Both the position numbers and the translations under genes were made by a program. The notes beneath the pieces were generated by a model that did no database searches, was not told where the DNA came from, and worked only from the letters and a program-made list of their open reading frames with translations. This document shows, in pieces, positions 1 through 12,976 of a stretch of DNA of 64,000 nucleotides (positions are counted from its first letter, which is position 1; each line of letters opens with the position of its first letter). This stretch comes from Craterostigma plantagineum (Eukaryota; Streptophyta; Magnoliopsida; Lamiales; Linderniaceae), in assembly GCA_027422505.1 (NCBI GenBank), contig JAPQWV010000727.1:1-64000 (forward strand), written 5' to 3'.

Positions 1-1740
1 GACTATGAGTATTTATTTCCTGAAATTAAGTACTTTAGACCTTGATTTAGGTATTTTATTATTGAATTCAAGTACTCGACTGTAAACGAAAGTGAGGTGG
101 CTAGAAAACTAATCTCGTGGTGTCGATGAGGATCGATGTTCTTATTATGTAGAATGCTTGATAAAACCAACCATTTCAGTCTTAGAAGTTCCACCACAAT
201 TCGCAGGTATTTTCTACATGAATAAGAGTATTTATTTTCTGAAATTAAGTACTTTAGACCATGATTTAGGTATTTTATTATTGAATTCGAGTACTCGTAC
301 GTGAAGGAAAGTGAGGTGGCTAGAAAACTAATCTTGTGGTGTTGATGAGGATCAATGTTCTTATTATGTAGAATGCTTGATAAAACCAACCATTTCAGTC
401 TTAGATGTTCTCCCCCAATTCGCAGGTATTTTCTACATGAATATGAGTATTTATTTTCTGAAATTAAGTACTTTAGATCTTGATTTAGGTATTTTATTAT
501 TGAATTCAAGTACTCGACCATAAACGAAAGTGAGGTGGCTAGAAAACTAATTTTGTGGTGTTGATGAGGATCAATGTTGCTTGATAAAACCAACCATGTC
601 AGTCTTCGATGTTCTCCCCCAATTCGCAGGTATTTTCTACATGACTATGAGTATTTATTTCCTGAAATTAAGTACTTTAGACCTTGATTTAGGTATTTTA
701 TTATTGAATTCAAGTACTCGACCGTAAACGAAAGTGAGGTGGCCAGAAAACTAATTTTCTGGTGTTGATGAGGATCAATGTTCCTATTATGTAGAATGCT
801 TGATAAAACCAACCATTTCAGTCTAAGATGTTCTCCCCGAATTCGCAGGTATTTTCTACAGGGATATGAGTAGTTATTTCCTGGAGTTAAGTACTTAAGA
901 CCTTGATTTAGGTATTTTATTATTGAATTCAAGTACTCGACCGTAAACGAAAGTGAGGTAGCTAGAAAACTAATTTTGTGGTGTTGATGAGGATCGATGT
1001 TCTTATTACGTAAAATGCTTGATAAAACCAACCATTTCAGTCTTAGATGTTCTCCTCCAATTCGCAGGTGTTTTCTACATGGATATGAGTATTTATTTTC
1101 CGAAATTAAGTACTTTAGACCTTGATTTAGGTATTATATTATTGAATTCAAGTACTCGACCGTAAAGGAAAGTGAGGAGGCTAGAAAACTAATCTTGTGG
1201 TGTTGATGAGGATTAATGTTCTTATTATGTTGAATGCTTGATAAAACCAACCACGTCAGTCTTAGATGTTCTCCCCCAGTTCGCAGGTATTTTCTACATG
1301 ACTATGAGTATTTATTTCCTGAAATTAAGTACTTTAGACCTTGATTTAGGTATTTTATTATTGAATTCAAGTACTCGACTGTAAACGAAAGTGAGGTGGC
1401 TAGAAAACTAATCTCGTGGTGTCGATGAGGATCGATGTTCTTATTATGTAGAATGCTTGATAAAACCAACCATTTCAGTCTTAGAAGTTCCACCACAATT
1501 CGCAGGTATTTTCTACATGAATAAGAGTATTTATTTTCTGAAATTAAGTACTTTAGACCATGATTTATGTATTTTATTATTGAATTCGAGTACTCGTACG
1601 TGAAGGAAAGTGAGGTGGCTAGAAAACTAATCTTGTGGTGTTGATGAGGATCAATGTTCTTATTATGTAGAATGCTTGATAAAACCAACCATTTCAGTCT
1701 TAGATGTTCTCCCCCAATTCGCAGGTATTTTCTACATGGA
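1..1740. repeat. ~1.3-kb higher-order repeat (six monomers)
   Basis: Positions 1 to ~440 reappear at 1300 to ~1740. Both copies share private variants: GACTATGAG, ACTCGACTGTAAACG, a CTCGTGGTGTCGATGAGG stretch and AGAAGTTCCACCACAATTCG. The offset is 1,299 bp, about six monomers. The second copy ends inside the window and the first is cut by the window edge, so the true length of the unit is unknown. Confidence 0.8.
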
Positions 1741-2444
1741 TATGAGTAGTTATTTTCTGGAGTTAAGGACTTTAGACCTTGACTTAGGTATTTTATTATG
1801 GAATTCAATTACTCGACAGTAAATGAAAGAGAGGTGGCTAGAAAACTAATTTTGTGGTGTTGATGAGGATCGATGTTCTTATTATGTAGAATGCTTGATA
1901 AAACAAACCATTTCAGTCTTAGATGTTCTCCTCCAATTCACAGGTATTTTCTACATGAATATGAGTATTTATTTTCTGAAATTAAGTACTTTAGATCTTG
2001 ATTGTATTTTATTATTGAATTAAAGTACTCGACCGTAAACGAAAGTGAGGTGGCTAGAAAACTAATTTTGTGGTGTTTATGAGGATCGATGTTCTTATTA
2101 TGTAGAATGCTTGATAAAACCAACCATTTCAGTCTTAGATGTTCTCCTCCAATTCGCAGGTATTTTCTACATGAATACGAGTACTTATTTTCTGAAATTA
2201 AGTACTTTAGACTATGATTTAGGTATTTTATTATTGAATTCAAGTACTCGACCGTAAACGAAAGTGAGGTGGCTAGAAAACTAATCTTGTGGTGTTGATG
2301 AGGATCAATGTTCTTATTATGTAGAATGCTTAATAAAACCAACCATTTCAGTCTTAGATGTTCTCCCCCAATTCGCAGGTATTTTCTACATGAATACGAG
2401 TATTTATTTTCAGAAATTAAGTACTTTAGACGTTGGTTTAGGTA
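1..2444. repeat. 219-bp tandem satellite, array block 1
   Basis: Head-to-tail monomers repeat at 219 bp (the same GA(A/C)TATGAGTATTTATTT segment starts at 1, 220 and 439); some monomers carry small indels, for example a ~15-bp loss near 578. Landmarks in order in each monomer are a GAAATTAAGTACTTTAGACC box, GATTTAGGTATTTTATTATT, an EcoRI-containing box GAATTCAAGTACTCGACCGT, AAACGAAAGTGAGGTGGCTAG, GTTGATGAGGATCAATGTTC, GCTTGATAAAACCAACCA and TTCTCCCCCAATTCGCAGG. A typical monomer has one EcoRI and two ScaI (AGTACT) sites. The block continues beyond the left edge and is cut at its right end by an LTR insertion. I do not recognise the family. It could be pericentromeric or subtelomeric, which the sequence alone cannot decide. 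Confidence 0.96.
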
Positions 2445-2742
2445 TGTTGGTCCCGAATGCACCAAACAAGGAATCAAAGAGGCTTTGATGGAATGAAAAA
2501 GGGAGAGGTTCTCACCTTCAAGTGTGTGTATTGTGTGAAAAATGGGTTTAGCCTTTTGATCTTTGATTACCTTTCAAATTGTGTTGGTGAAACCTTATAT
2601 ACCACATTAACCCTAGGTATATTAAGGCCCAAACACTAAATATAAAATAATTACATTCTAGTTCAAAGCCCAAGCTAAAAGGATAATTACAATATTAATC
2701 CTAAGACTTAAACTATTGACACAATCTATAAATATCCTAACA
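2445..2742 (-). repeat. 3' LTR of the truncated minus-strand copia element
   Basis: On the minus strand it starts TGTTAGGATATTTATAG and ends GGGACCAACA, so it has the usual TG...CA ends. Its 298-bp length equals both LTRs of the complete element. The TATA-like box TATATAA lies on the minus strand at 2595-2601. It is the only LTR left on this copy. Confidence 0.95.
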
Positions 2743-2757
2743 ATCTCCCCCTTTGTG
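2743..2757 (-). promoter_or_regulatory. Polypurine tract beside the minus-strand 3' LTR
   Basis: On the minus strand the sequence CACAAAGGGGGAGAT abuts the LTR start. It is the plus-strand DNA priming site expected immediately 5' of a 3' LTR and is identical in form to the tract of the complete element. Confidence 0.88.
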
Positions 2758-2796
2758 TCAATTGTTGGGAGTCTTGGATCTTGGGCGTCGTGATGG

Positions 2797-5700
2797 TGGA
2801 TAGCGTGTTAGTGTTTCGCGAAGTCCTAGTTTGAACTCGAAGGCGCGGAGATTCCTTCGAAGAACCATTCGATCAGCATAGCGTCAATGAACTTCGCGAA
2901 CTTGGATCGGCAGAGTGGATCTTCTTCCGAAAGGATGCGGCAAATCCTCATGAGTTTGTCTTGGATGATGGTGAGCGTGCCATCAGAGAATTTTGCCACT
3001 TCGGAGCAGCGCAGCACCCTCATCTTTCCCTTGTAGTCCGAGTAGGCGACCGCCGGATCATCTCCGTCGATCACATCGCCTTCTCGGTAGTCGTCCGCGT
3101 TCTTGAAAGATGGGTGAGTTAGGTTCACCTTCTTCATGTTGTGCTCCACCGCCATCTGCAGATCGTGGGTGGCGAAGAATCTGACCTATCGGAGCATGTG
3201 GCGCTTGAGAGCCACATATCCCATGGGGACCGGTTCAGCTCGTACGAGATGTCCAGAACTTCTGAGGACGAGTCTGAACTGTTTCATGGATTCCAGCATG
3301 CTGTATAGGTCACCCAGGGGCAGAAACTTGAAGTCCGCCTCACTGACTTCACTGTAGCTCTAATCATGCCTCATTACTGTGAACACTGGATAGTGGACAC
3401 GTCCTTTCGACTCTTGGCGGAGGTCAGTGACTTTGCAGATGGGGGCCCAATTCATTTCCAGAGCGATGTTTTCCTCATCGGACAGCGTCCTCTTTGTGCA
3501 CTTGTGGCAAAGAAGGCTCCATCGATAGAGCTGCTTCTTTTCCTCGCTCCAATTTTGGATGTTCATCAGCTCATATTCGTCGAAGGTTGTGATGATCTGC
3601 TCCTTGCGCCGCCAAATCCTCTTCCTGATCTCTTCTTGGAATGGCGCAGTGATCTTTTTGTTTTCCCACGGTGCTTCCGGTATATCTGCCGTGGGCACAT
3701 CCGGTTGAGCAGTAGGAGTCTCAGCTTGCTGCGCTTGAAATTGTAGAATGTCCTCGAGCTGGGCGGGTTCGGCGTCATACTCCTCTCCGTTCTCGTCGTC
3801 TGCAGTGTCGATCAGCGTAAGTGAACCTTCTTTTAGCAGACGTCGAGCATTTTCCACCAACTTCCTGGCTGCTACTGCATCGGCGGGTGTGTACAGCCAT
3901 TCATCGTTAAAGATGTAGGCCTCGATCTCATTCTGTGCGCAGTAGATGTCCTCGGAAGCCACGTTGGAATCGGTATTGTGAGGGGTATGGCTGTGTGGTG
4001 GCGAGGGTGTTGCGTCGGAGGAGTTTGTGGATTGCGGGGATGGTTGTGGTGGAGATTCTGGTGGTTCGGTTGAGGTGATGGTTTTGGCGATGATGATTTG
4101 GGTAACGGGTGGTGTAGATGTGGTGGTGGCCTCTAACGTCGATGTGACAGTTAGAGGTTCTGAGATGGTGGTTGGAGAAGGTGTGGTGGTGGTCTCTAAC
4201 GCCGATGTGACAGTTAGAGGTTCGGAGCCGGTTGTAGGTGGTGGTGAGGGTTGGCTAGTGACTCGGGGTTAATAGGGTGGGTTAATAGGCAGGCGGCGTC
4301 GATTGTATGGGTCCTTGAGTTTGTTTGGCTTGTTGCCTATTCTCCCCCTCGCGGCGATCTTGATCGTCGCGCCTGATCCCGCTAGACTCGCCTTGAGTGC
4401 GGCAAGACATGGGTTGAGTCATTATTTTCTTCATCTGCTGTTCCTCCTCGTCGAGTTCCGTCATTGACTCGAATCTTGCTCGTAGGAGGTAGAAGAGCTC
4501 CTCCGCGGAAATGGAGGAGAGAACAGCTTCAACGTCCACATTTTGAGTTGGTGGTGGCGTCTCCGGTGCCAAATCTTTGTCTTTGTCAATTGTGGACGCA
4601 TCGAGACGCGCATAGACTTGATCGAGGATGGACGCCTCAAGAGTCTTTGCCAACTCTTGAAGACGAGTCTCTAGTGCGGTCTCGGTGACGAAGTGGGGTA
4701 AGTTTAACAAGTTGGAATCACGAAGAAACCCAACTGTCACCGAATCGGAAAAGATAGCCGATCGGCCGCCCGTTTGCACAGGACGGGAAAAGACGGGGTC
4801 ACTAAGACTTCCCGTTGGCATCATCGATGAGACAGACTCAAACGAATGATGGCCTAGGCTCACGGTTTGGCCGTGCTAGGTCTTCCGCTCTCAATCACAG
4901 AGATATCATCGAGCGTTCTGACAGAATCACGGAGACTCTGTAGTGCAGTAATAGGTGTATGTGTCCTAGAAACGTGTGAAATTATGGGGAGTGAGGGCAC
5001 TAGACTCAATGTGATTGAAGAGGATGCAGTCTGAGGCGAGTGACTGCTTGTTTCAACATCGACTATCTCCAAGTGGGATGTCGATGGTATACGTGGCTCC
5101 TCGTGGAATGAAATATCTTCCTGTAGAGAGGAAGATAAGTGGATTGGTGGGGTCGTTTGCGTGGTTGAGCCAAATGCCACGTCTTCTACTCGGGAGGTGA
5201 ACACATCACCTCCTGTACCTACGGGTTGGGCTCGGCTTGCATGTGACTGAGGAGGTCGATCGTGTTTTTGTTTCGATCGACGCTCCGTGGGGAGGCTTAC
5301 GTCATCCTCACGCGATCGTTTTTCGGTACGCGGGTGGAAGAAGATGCGGCGCGACTCGACTTTTTAGTAGTGGGGGTGGGGTTTTGGCTAGTCCCGGGGT
5401 TAGGAGCAGTGGGGTTAATCTGCTCCGTAGGGACGATGGATAGTGGATGGGGGCTTTCACGAAATGAGGCTGTGGAGGCACGATATTCTCGGACGTGCGG
5501 ATTTGTCGGGTCTGCATAGGCGAGAACGTCGTCCGGGATTATCATTGCGTGTCGAGCTTTTGCCGGAGTGTTTTTCTTGGCAAACTTCTCGACAGGGGGG
5601 ATTATGAAGTGGTCGGTTGCCGGGCGGGTGCGGATGTTGGTGGAGAACAGGCGGAAGTGTCTGATGAACGCTGGGAGCCACCGCATGTAGGGTACGAAGC

Positions 5701-6410
5701 GGTTCGTGACTCCCTTGGCGATTTCACGGTCACGACGTTGAATCATGGAGACGAGATCCATCCATATGACGTCGGCGTAGTTGTACTTGCGGTTGTGGGT
5801 GACGCCGGTTAGGATGGTGAGGATTTGGTGGTTCCCACGGTCCTGGCCGGCATGCTTCCCTGACATGCACTTGTTCAGTAGGAGATATAATGTTCGCCAG
5901 GGTTGAGGTAGGTTGCGTGTGTTGACTTCTTAAGCACGAGTGGGCCCTTCTTTTTCTTGTTTTCTGGTTGATAGCCCAGTCTGTCGATGTCCTCGATGAG
6001 TTGTTCATGGGATGGTAGTGGGTCGTATGGTGAGTAAACAGGGAGTTGAAGCACTTCTTGGACAATCTTGCGAGTGAGGACCACTGTTTTTTGATCGATT
6101 TTGGCGGACAGTGTTTTAGCAAGGTGGATCGGTCCAACTATCTGCAAAGTGTGCCAGAACTGTTGGAGATAGACTTGAGCTTCTGGCTGGCCATGAGAGA
6201 GAGCGTGTCGGAGGGGATGTCCTTTGAGGATCTCTATGATAATGGGGGCATCGCACCGAAAGCTGTCCAAGTCCACCATGTAATTGTTGGGAATCAAGGC
6301 AGCTCATTGACTTGTTGGGAAGACCTGCTCGATCGGTGGGACATAGGTAAGCGTGTTGAGCTCGATGCGAGCGATGTCTCTTCAATTGTATCTTGATTTT
6401 TGTTGGTCAT
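2797..6410 (-). pseudogene. Broken ORF3 of the truncated copia element
   Basis: On the minus strand an ATG at 6410-6408 opens a region collinear with ORF3 of the complete element. It survives as fragments in different frames: 6297-5875 (N-terminal domain with YLQQFWHTL), 5866-5297 (starting MSGKHAGQD), 5204-4860, 4863-4282, 3962-3360 and 3155-2826. The domain order is kept: a conserved N-terminal globular part, a long Pro/Ser/Thr-rich middle and a conserved C-terminal part with DYREGDVIDGDDPAVAYS. Several frameshifts and a TAG near 5935 show it is dead. The function of the family is unknown. Because its breaks fall at different places from those in the complete element, the two copies together show that one uninterrupted ancestral frame existed. 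Confidence 0.88.
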
Positions 6411-6797
6411 ATCTGTGCTTGACAGTAATTATAGCAAGATTAGTGTGGATTAAATTGTGAGAACATGGATATAAGTGAGTCATGGGTGAAACAATAAAAG
6501 GAGACATAAAAGTGCCCAAAATGGTTAACGAAGAAAATAAAGCTAACTTAGAGTCCTTTTTCCAACACTTAGAAAATATTTGGATTGAAAGTATCCATGT
6601 GATGTGAGACAATTTTGGTACATGAAAAAAAAATTTCGCGTATGGTGTAGAATTTCGCATAGGGAAAAAGAATTTTCGCACGTTAAGAAATCTCGCAAGT
6701 TGTTCACAATTTTCGCATGCAATGGGAAAATTCACTGATTATCACACATAGCCATGTTGAGAGAAAATTCACTTTTAGAGTAAAATGTCGCATGTAT
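6411..6797 (-). other. Remnant of the motif-rich spacer upstream of ORF3
   Basis: Noncoding. On the minus strand it matches the last few hundred bases before ORF3 of the complete element, including ATTACTGTCAAGCACAGAT just before the ATG and several TGCGAAAATT/GCGAAATT motifs. The element breaks off here into satellite. Confidence 0.8.
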
Positions 6798-7410
6798 CAG
6801 TCTTAGATGTTCTCCCCCAATTCGCAGGCACTTTCTACATGAATATGAGTATTTATTTTCTGAAATTAAGTACTTTAGACCTTGATTTAGGTATTTTATT
6901 ATTGAATTCAAGTACTCGACCGTAAACGAAAGTGGGGTGGCTGGAAAACTAATTTACTGGTGTTGATGAGGGTCAATGTATCTATTATGTAGAATGCTTG
7001 ATAAAACCAACCATGTCAGTCTTAGATGTTCTCCCCCACTTCGCAGGTATTTTCTACATGAATATGAGTATTTATTTCCTGAAATTAAGTACTTTACACC
7101 TTAATTTAGGTATTTTATTATTGAATTCAACTACTCGACCGTAAACGAAAGTTAGGTAGCTAGAAAAATGATTTTGTGGTGTTGATGAGGATCAATGTTC
7201 TTATTATGTAGAATGCTTGATAAAACCAACCATTTCACTCTTAGATGTTCTCCCCCAATTCGCATGTATTTTCTACATGGATATGAGTATTTATTTCCTG
7301 GTGTTAAGTACTTTAGACCTTGACTTAGGTATTTTATTATTGATAAGTACTCGACCGTAAAGGAAAGTGAGGTGGCTAGAAAACTAATTTTCTGGTGTTG
7401 ATGAGGATCA

Positions 7411-8246
7411 ATGTTCTTATTATGTAGAATGCTTGATAAAACAAACAATTTCAGTCTTAGATGTTCTCCTCCAATTCCAGGTATTTTCTACATGAATATA
7501 GAGTATTTATTTTCTGAAATTAAGTACTTTAGACCCCGATTTAGGTATTTTGTTACGACCGTAAAGGAAAGTGAGGTGGCTAGAAAACTAGTCTTGTGGT
7601 GTTGATGAGGATCAATGTTCTTATTATGTAGAATGCCTGATAAAACCAACCATTTCAGTCTTAGATGTTCTCCCCGAATTCGCAGGCACTTCTACATGAA
7701 TATGAGTATTTATTTTCTGAAATTAAGTACTTTAGACCTTGATTTAGGTATTTTATTATTGAATTCAAGTACTCGACCGTAAGCGAAAGTGAGGAGGCAA
7801 GAAAACTAATTTTCTGGTGTTGATGAGGATCAATGTTCCTATTATGTAGAATGGTTGATAAAACCAACCATGTCAGTCTTAGATGTTCTCCCCCACTTCG
7901 CAGGTATTTTCTACATGAATATGAGTATTTATCTCCTGAACTTAAGTACTTTACACCTTAATTTAGGTATTTTATTATTGAATTCAAGTACTCGACCGTA
8001 AACGAAAGTTAGGTAGCTAGAAAAATGATTTTGTGGTGTTGATGAGGATCAATGTTCTTATTATGTAGAATGCTTGATAAAACAAACAATTTCAGTCTTA
8101 GATGTTCTCCTCCAATTCCAGGTATTTTCTACATGAATATAGAGTATTTATTTTCTGAAATTAAGTACTTTAGACCCCGATTTAGGTATTTTGTTACGAC
8201 CGTAAAGGAAAGTGAGGTGGCTAGAAAACTAGTCTTGTGGTGTTGA
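7411..8246. repeat. Local 641-bp duplication inside array block 2
   Basis: The stretch 7411-7605, with its private variants AAACAAACAATTTCAG, ATTCCAGG, GAATATAGAGTATTT and a shortened ATTTTGTTACGACCGT, recurs without visible change at 8052-8246. The offset is 641 bp, about three monomers. Flanking monomers match in a different order, so the exchange was mosaic. Confidence 0.8.
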
Positions 8247-11200
8247 TGAGGATCAATGTTCTTATTATGTAGAATGCTTGATAAAACCAACCATTTCACT
8301 CTTAGATGTTCTCCCCCAATTCGCATGTATTTTCTACATGGATATGAGTATTTATTTCCTGGTGTTAAGTACTTTAGACCTTGACTTAGGTATTTTATTA
8401 TTGATTCAAGTACTCGACCGTAAAGGAAAGTGAGGTGGCTAGAAAACTAATTTTGTGGTGTTGATGAGGATCAATGTTCTTATTATGTAGAATGCTTGAT
8501 AAAACCAACCATGTCAGTCTTAGATGTTCTCCTCCACTTCGAATGTATTTTCTACATGAATATGAGTATTTATTTCCTGAAATTAAGTACTCTAAACCTT
8601 GATTTAGGTATTTAATTACTAAATTCAAGTACTCGATCGCAAACGAAAGTGAGGTGGCTAGAAAACTAATCTTGTGGTGTTGATGAGGATCAATGTTCTT
8701 ATTATGTAGAATGCTTGATGAAACCAACCATTTCACTCTTAGATGTTCTCCCCCAATTCGAATGTATTTTCTACATGAATATGAGTACTTATTTCTCGGA
8801 ATTAAGTAATTTAGACTTTGATTTAGGTATTTTATTATTGAATTCAAGTACTCAACCGTAAACGAAAGTGAGGTGGCTGGAAAACTAATTTTCTGGTGTT
8901 GATGGGAATCAATGTTCCTATTATGTAGAATGGTTGATAAAACAAACCATGTCAGTCTTAGATGTTCTCCCCCACTTCGCAGGTATTTTCTACATGAATA
9001 TGAGTATTTATCTCCTGAAATTAAGTACTTTACACCTTAATTTAGGTATTTTATTATTGAATTCAAGTACTCGACCGTAAACGAAAGTTAGGTAGCTAGA
9101 AAAATGATTTTGTGGTGTTGATGAGGATCAATGTTCTTATTATGTAGAATGCTTGATAAAACCAACCATTTCAATCTTAGATGTTCTCCCCCAATTCGCA
9201 TGTATTTTCTACATGGATATGAGTATTTATTTCATGGTGTTAAGTACTTTAGACCTTGACTTAGGTACTTTATTATTGATTCAAGTACTCGACCGTAAAG
9301 AAAAGTGAGGTGGCTATAAAACTAATTTTGTGGTGTTGATGAGGATCAATGTTCTTATTATGTAGAATGCTTGATAAACGAAATTAAGTACTTTAGACCT
9401 CGACTTAGGTATTTTATTATTGTATTCAAGTACTCGACCGTAAACGAAAGTGAGGTGGCTAGAAAATAATTTTGTGGAGTTGATGAGGATCAATGTTCTT
9501 ATTATGTAGAATGCTTGATAAAACCAACCATGTCAGTCTTAGATGTTCTCCTCCACTTCGCAGGTATTTTCTACATGGATATGAGTATTTATTTCCTGAA
9601 ATTAAGTACTCTAAACCTTGATTTAGGTATTTTATTACTAAATTCAAGTACTCGATCGTAAACGAAAGTGAGGTGGCTAGAAAACTAATCATGTGGTGTT
9701 GATGAGGATCAATGTTCTTATTATGTAGAATGCTTGATAAAACCAACCATTTCACTCTTAGATGTTCTCCCCCAATTCGAAGGTATTTTCTACATGAATA
9801 TGAGTACTTATTTCCCGGAATTAAGTACTTTAGACCTTGATTTAGGTATTTTATTATTGAATTCAAGTACTCAACCGTAAACGAAAGTGAGGTGGCTGGA
9901 AAACTAATTTCTGGTGTTGATGAGGATCAATGTTCCTATTATGTAGAATGCTTGATAAAACCAACCATGTCAGTCTTAGATGTTCTCCCCCACTTCGCAG
10001 GTATTTTCTACATGAATATGAGTATTTATTTCCTGAAATTAAGCACTTTACACCTTAATTTAGGTATTTTATTATTGAATTCAACTACTCGACCGTAAAC
10101 GAAGTTAGGTAGCTAGAAAAATGATTTTGTGGTGTTGATGAGGATCAAAGTTCTTATTATGTAGAATGCTTGATAAAACCAACCATTTCACTCTTAGATG
10201 TTCTCCCCCAATTCGCATGTATTTTCTACATGGATATGAGTATTTATTTCCTGGTGTTAAGTACTTTAGACCTTGACTTAGGTATTTTATTATTGATTCA
10301 AGTACTCGACCGTAAAGGAAAGTGAAGTGGCTAGAAAACTAATTTTGTGGTGTTGATGAGGATCAATGTTCTTATTATGTAGAATGCTTGATAAAACAAA
10401 CCATTTCAGTCTTAGATGTTCTCCTCCAATTCCAGGTATTTTCTACATGAATATAGAGTATTTATTTTCTCAAATTAAGTACTTTAGATCCTGATTTAGG
10501 TATTTTGTTATTTAAGTCAAGTACTCGACCGTAAAGGTAAGTGAGGTGGCTAGAAAACTAGACTTGTGGTGTTGATGAGGATCAATGTTCTTATTATGTA
10601 GAATGCTTGATAAAACCAACCATTTCAGTCTTAGATGTTCTCCCCGAATTCGCAGGCGCTTTCTACATGAATATGAGTATTTATTTTCTGAAATTAAGTA
10701 CGTTAGACCTTGATTTAGGTATTTTATTGTTAAATTCAAGTACTCGACCGTAAGCGAAAGTGAGGAGGCAAGAAAACTAATTTTCTGGTGTTGATGAGGA
10801 TCAACGTTCCTATTATGTAGAATGGTTGATAAAACCAACCATGTCAGTCTTATATGTTCTCCCCCACTTCGCATGTATTTTCTACATGAATATGAGTATT
10901 TATTTCCTGAAATTAAGTACTTCACACCTTAATTTAGGTATTTTATTTTTGAATTCAAGTACTCGACCGTAAACGAAAGTTAGGTAGCTAGAAAAATGAT
11001 TTTGTGGTGTTGATGAGGATCAATGTTCTTATTATGTAGAATGCTTGATAAAACCAATCATTTCCCTCTTAGATGTTTTCCCCCAATTCGAAGGTATTTT
11101 CTACATGAATATGAGTACTTATTTCTCGTAATTAAGTACTTTAGACCTTAGGTATTTTATTATTGTATTCAAGTACTCGACCGTAAACGAAAGTGAGGTG

Positions 11201-12976
11201 GCTAGAAAATAATTTTGTGGAGTTGATGAGGATCAATGTTCTTATTATGTAGAATGCTTGATAAAACCAACCATGTCAGTCTTAGATGTTCTCCTCCACT
11301 TCGCAGGTATTTTCTACATGGATATGAGTATTTATTTCCTGAAATTAAATACTCTAAACCTTGATTTAGGTATTTTATTACTGAATTCAAGTACTCGATC
11401 GTAAACGAAAGTGAGGTGGCTAGAAAACTAATCTTGTGGTGTTGATGAGGATCAATGTTCCTATTATGTAGTATGCTTGATAAAACCAACCATTTCACTC
11501 TTAGATGTTCTCCCCCAATTTAAAGGTATTTTCTACATGAATATGAGTACTTATTTCCCGAAATTAAGTACTTTAGACCTTGATTTAGGTATTTTATTAT
11601 TGAATTCAAGTACTCAACCGTAAACGAAAGTGAGGTGGCTAGAAAACTAATTTTGTGGTGTTGATGAGGATCGATGTTCTTATTATGTAAAATGCTTGAT
11701 AAACCCAACCATTTCAGGCTTAGATGTTCTCCTCCAATTCGCAGGTATTTTCTAAATGGATATGAGTAGTTATTTCCTGGAGTAAACTACTTTAGACCTT
11801 GATTTAGGTATTTTATTATTGAATTCAAGTACTCGACCGTAAACGAAAGTGGGGTGGCTGGAAAACTAATTTTCTGGTGTTGATGAGGGTCAATGTTCCT
11901 ATTATGTAGAATGCTTGATAAAACCAACCATGTCAGTCTTAGATGTTCTCCCCACTTCGCAGGTATTTTCTACATGAATATGAGTATTTATTTTCTGAAA
12001 TTAAGTACTTTAGACCCTGATTTAGGTATTTTATTATTGAATTCAAGTACTCGACCATAAAAGAAAGTGAGGTGGCTAGAAAACTAATCTTGTGGTGTTG
12101 ATGAGGATCAATGTTCTTATTATGTACAATGCTTGATAAAACAAACCATTTCAGTCTTAGATGTTCTCCCCCAAGTCGCAGGCACTTTCTACATGAATAT
12201 GAGTATTTATTTTCTGAAATTAAGTACTTTAGACCTTGATTTAGGTATTTTATTATTGAATTCAGGTACTCGACCGTAAAAGAAAGTGGGGTGGCTAGAA
12301 AACTAATTTTCTGGTGTTGATGAGGGTCAATGTTCCTATTATGTAGAATGCTTGACAAAACCAACCGTGTCACTCTTAGATGTTCTCCCCCACTTCGCAG
12401 GTATTTTCTATATGAATATGAGTATTTATTTCCTGAAATTAAGTACTTTTAACCTTAATTTAGGTATTTTATTATTGAATTCAAGTACTCGACCGTAAAC
12501 GAAAGTTAGGTAGCTAGAAAAATGATTTTGTGGTGTTGATGAGGATCAATGTTCTTATTATGTAGAATGCTTGATAAAACCACCATTTCACTCTTTGATG
12601 TTTTCCCCCAATTCGAAGGTATTTTCTACATGAATACGAGTACTTATTTCCCGTAATTAAGTACTTTAGACCTTGATTAGGTATTTTATTATTGTATTCA
12701 AGTACTCGACCGTAAACGAAAGTGACGTGGCTAGAAAATAATTTTGTGGTGTTGATGAGGATCAATGTTCTTATTATGTAGAATGCTTGATAAAACCAAC
12801 CATGTCAGTCTTAGATGTTCTCCTCCACTTCCCAGGTATTTTCTACATGGATATGAGTTTTTATTTCCTTAAATTAAGTACTCTAAACCTTGATTTAGGT
12901 ATTTTATTACTGAATTCAAATACTCGATCGTAAATGAAAGTGAGGTGGCTAGAAAACTAATCTTGTGGTATTGATG

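Larger units (their letters stand above)
2445..6797 (-). mobile_element. 5'-truncated Ty1/copia element, same family as the 14-kb element
   Basis: Read on the minus strand this is the last third of a copia element: a short piece of motif-rich spacer, a broken ORF3, a PPT and a 298-bp 3' LTR. It matches the complete element downstream in order and sequence, but the 5' LTR, leader, gag and pol are missing. On the left the LTR begins directly after satellite ...GATTTAGGTA-type sequence. On the right the spacer stops around 6791-6797 and satellite resumes at CAGTCTTAGATG, a different monomer phase, so roughly half a monomer was lost with the 5' half of the element. No target duplication can be checked. 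Its LTR differs from the complete element's LTRs at about 20 positions by eye, so it is an older or different-subfamily copy. Confidence 0.93.

Noticed and set aside
3..593. Long minus-strand open frames in the satellite (here and throughout the arrays) as protein genes
   Set aside because: They are translations of the 219-bp tandem monomer, begin at TTG or similar codons, and are broken by indels and stops in many monomers. No domain is recognisable.
1..2444. Telomere-type or CENP-B-box content of the satellite
   Set aside because: GATTTAGG and TTCGCAGG only partly resemble such motifs, once per monomer. No tandem TTTAGGG and no full CENP-B box are visible.
2308..2496. Plus-strand open frames starting at ATGTTCTTATTATG in satellite monomers
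   Set aside because: The consensus has a stop in this frame at CCTTGA; longer cases are monomer variants or run into inserted elements.
6780..6820. A 5' LTR or target duplication for the minus-strand copia fragment
   Set aside because: No LTR sequence is present at the right end; the spacer runs directly into satellite.
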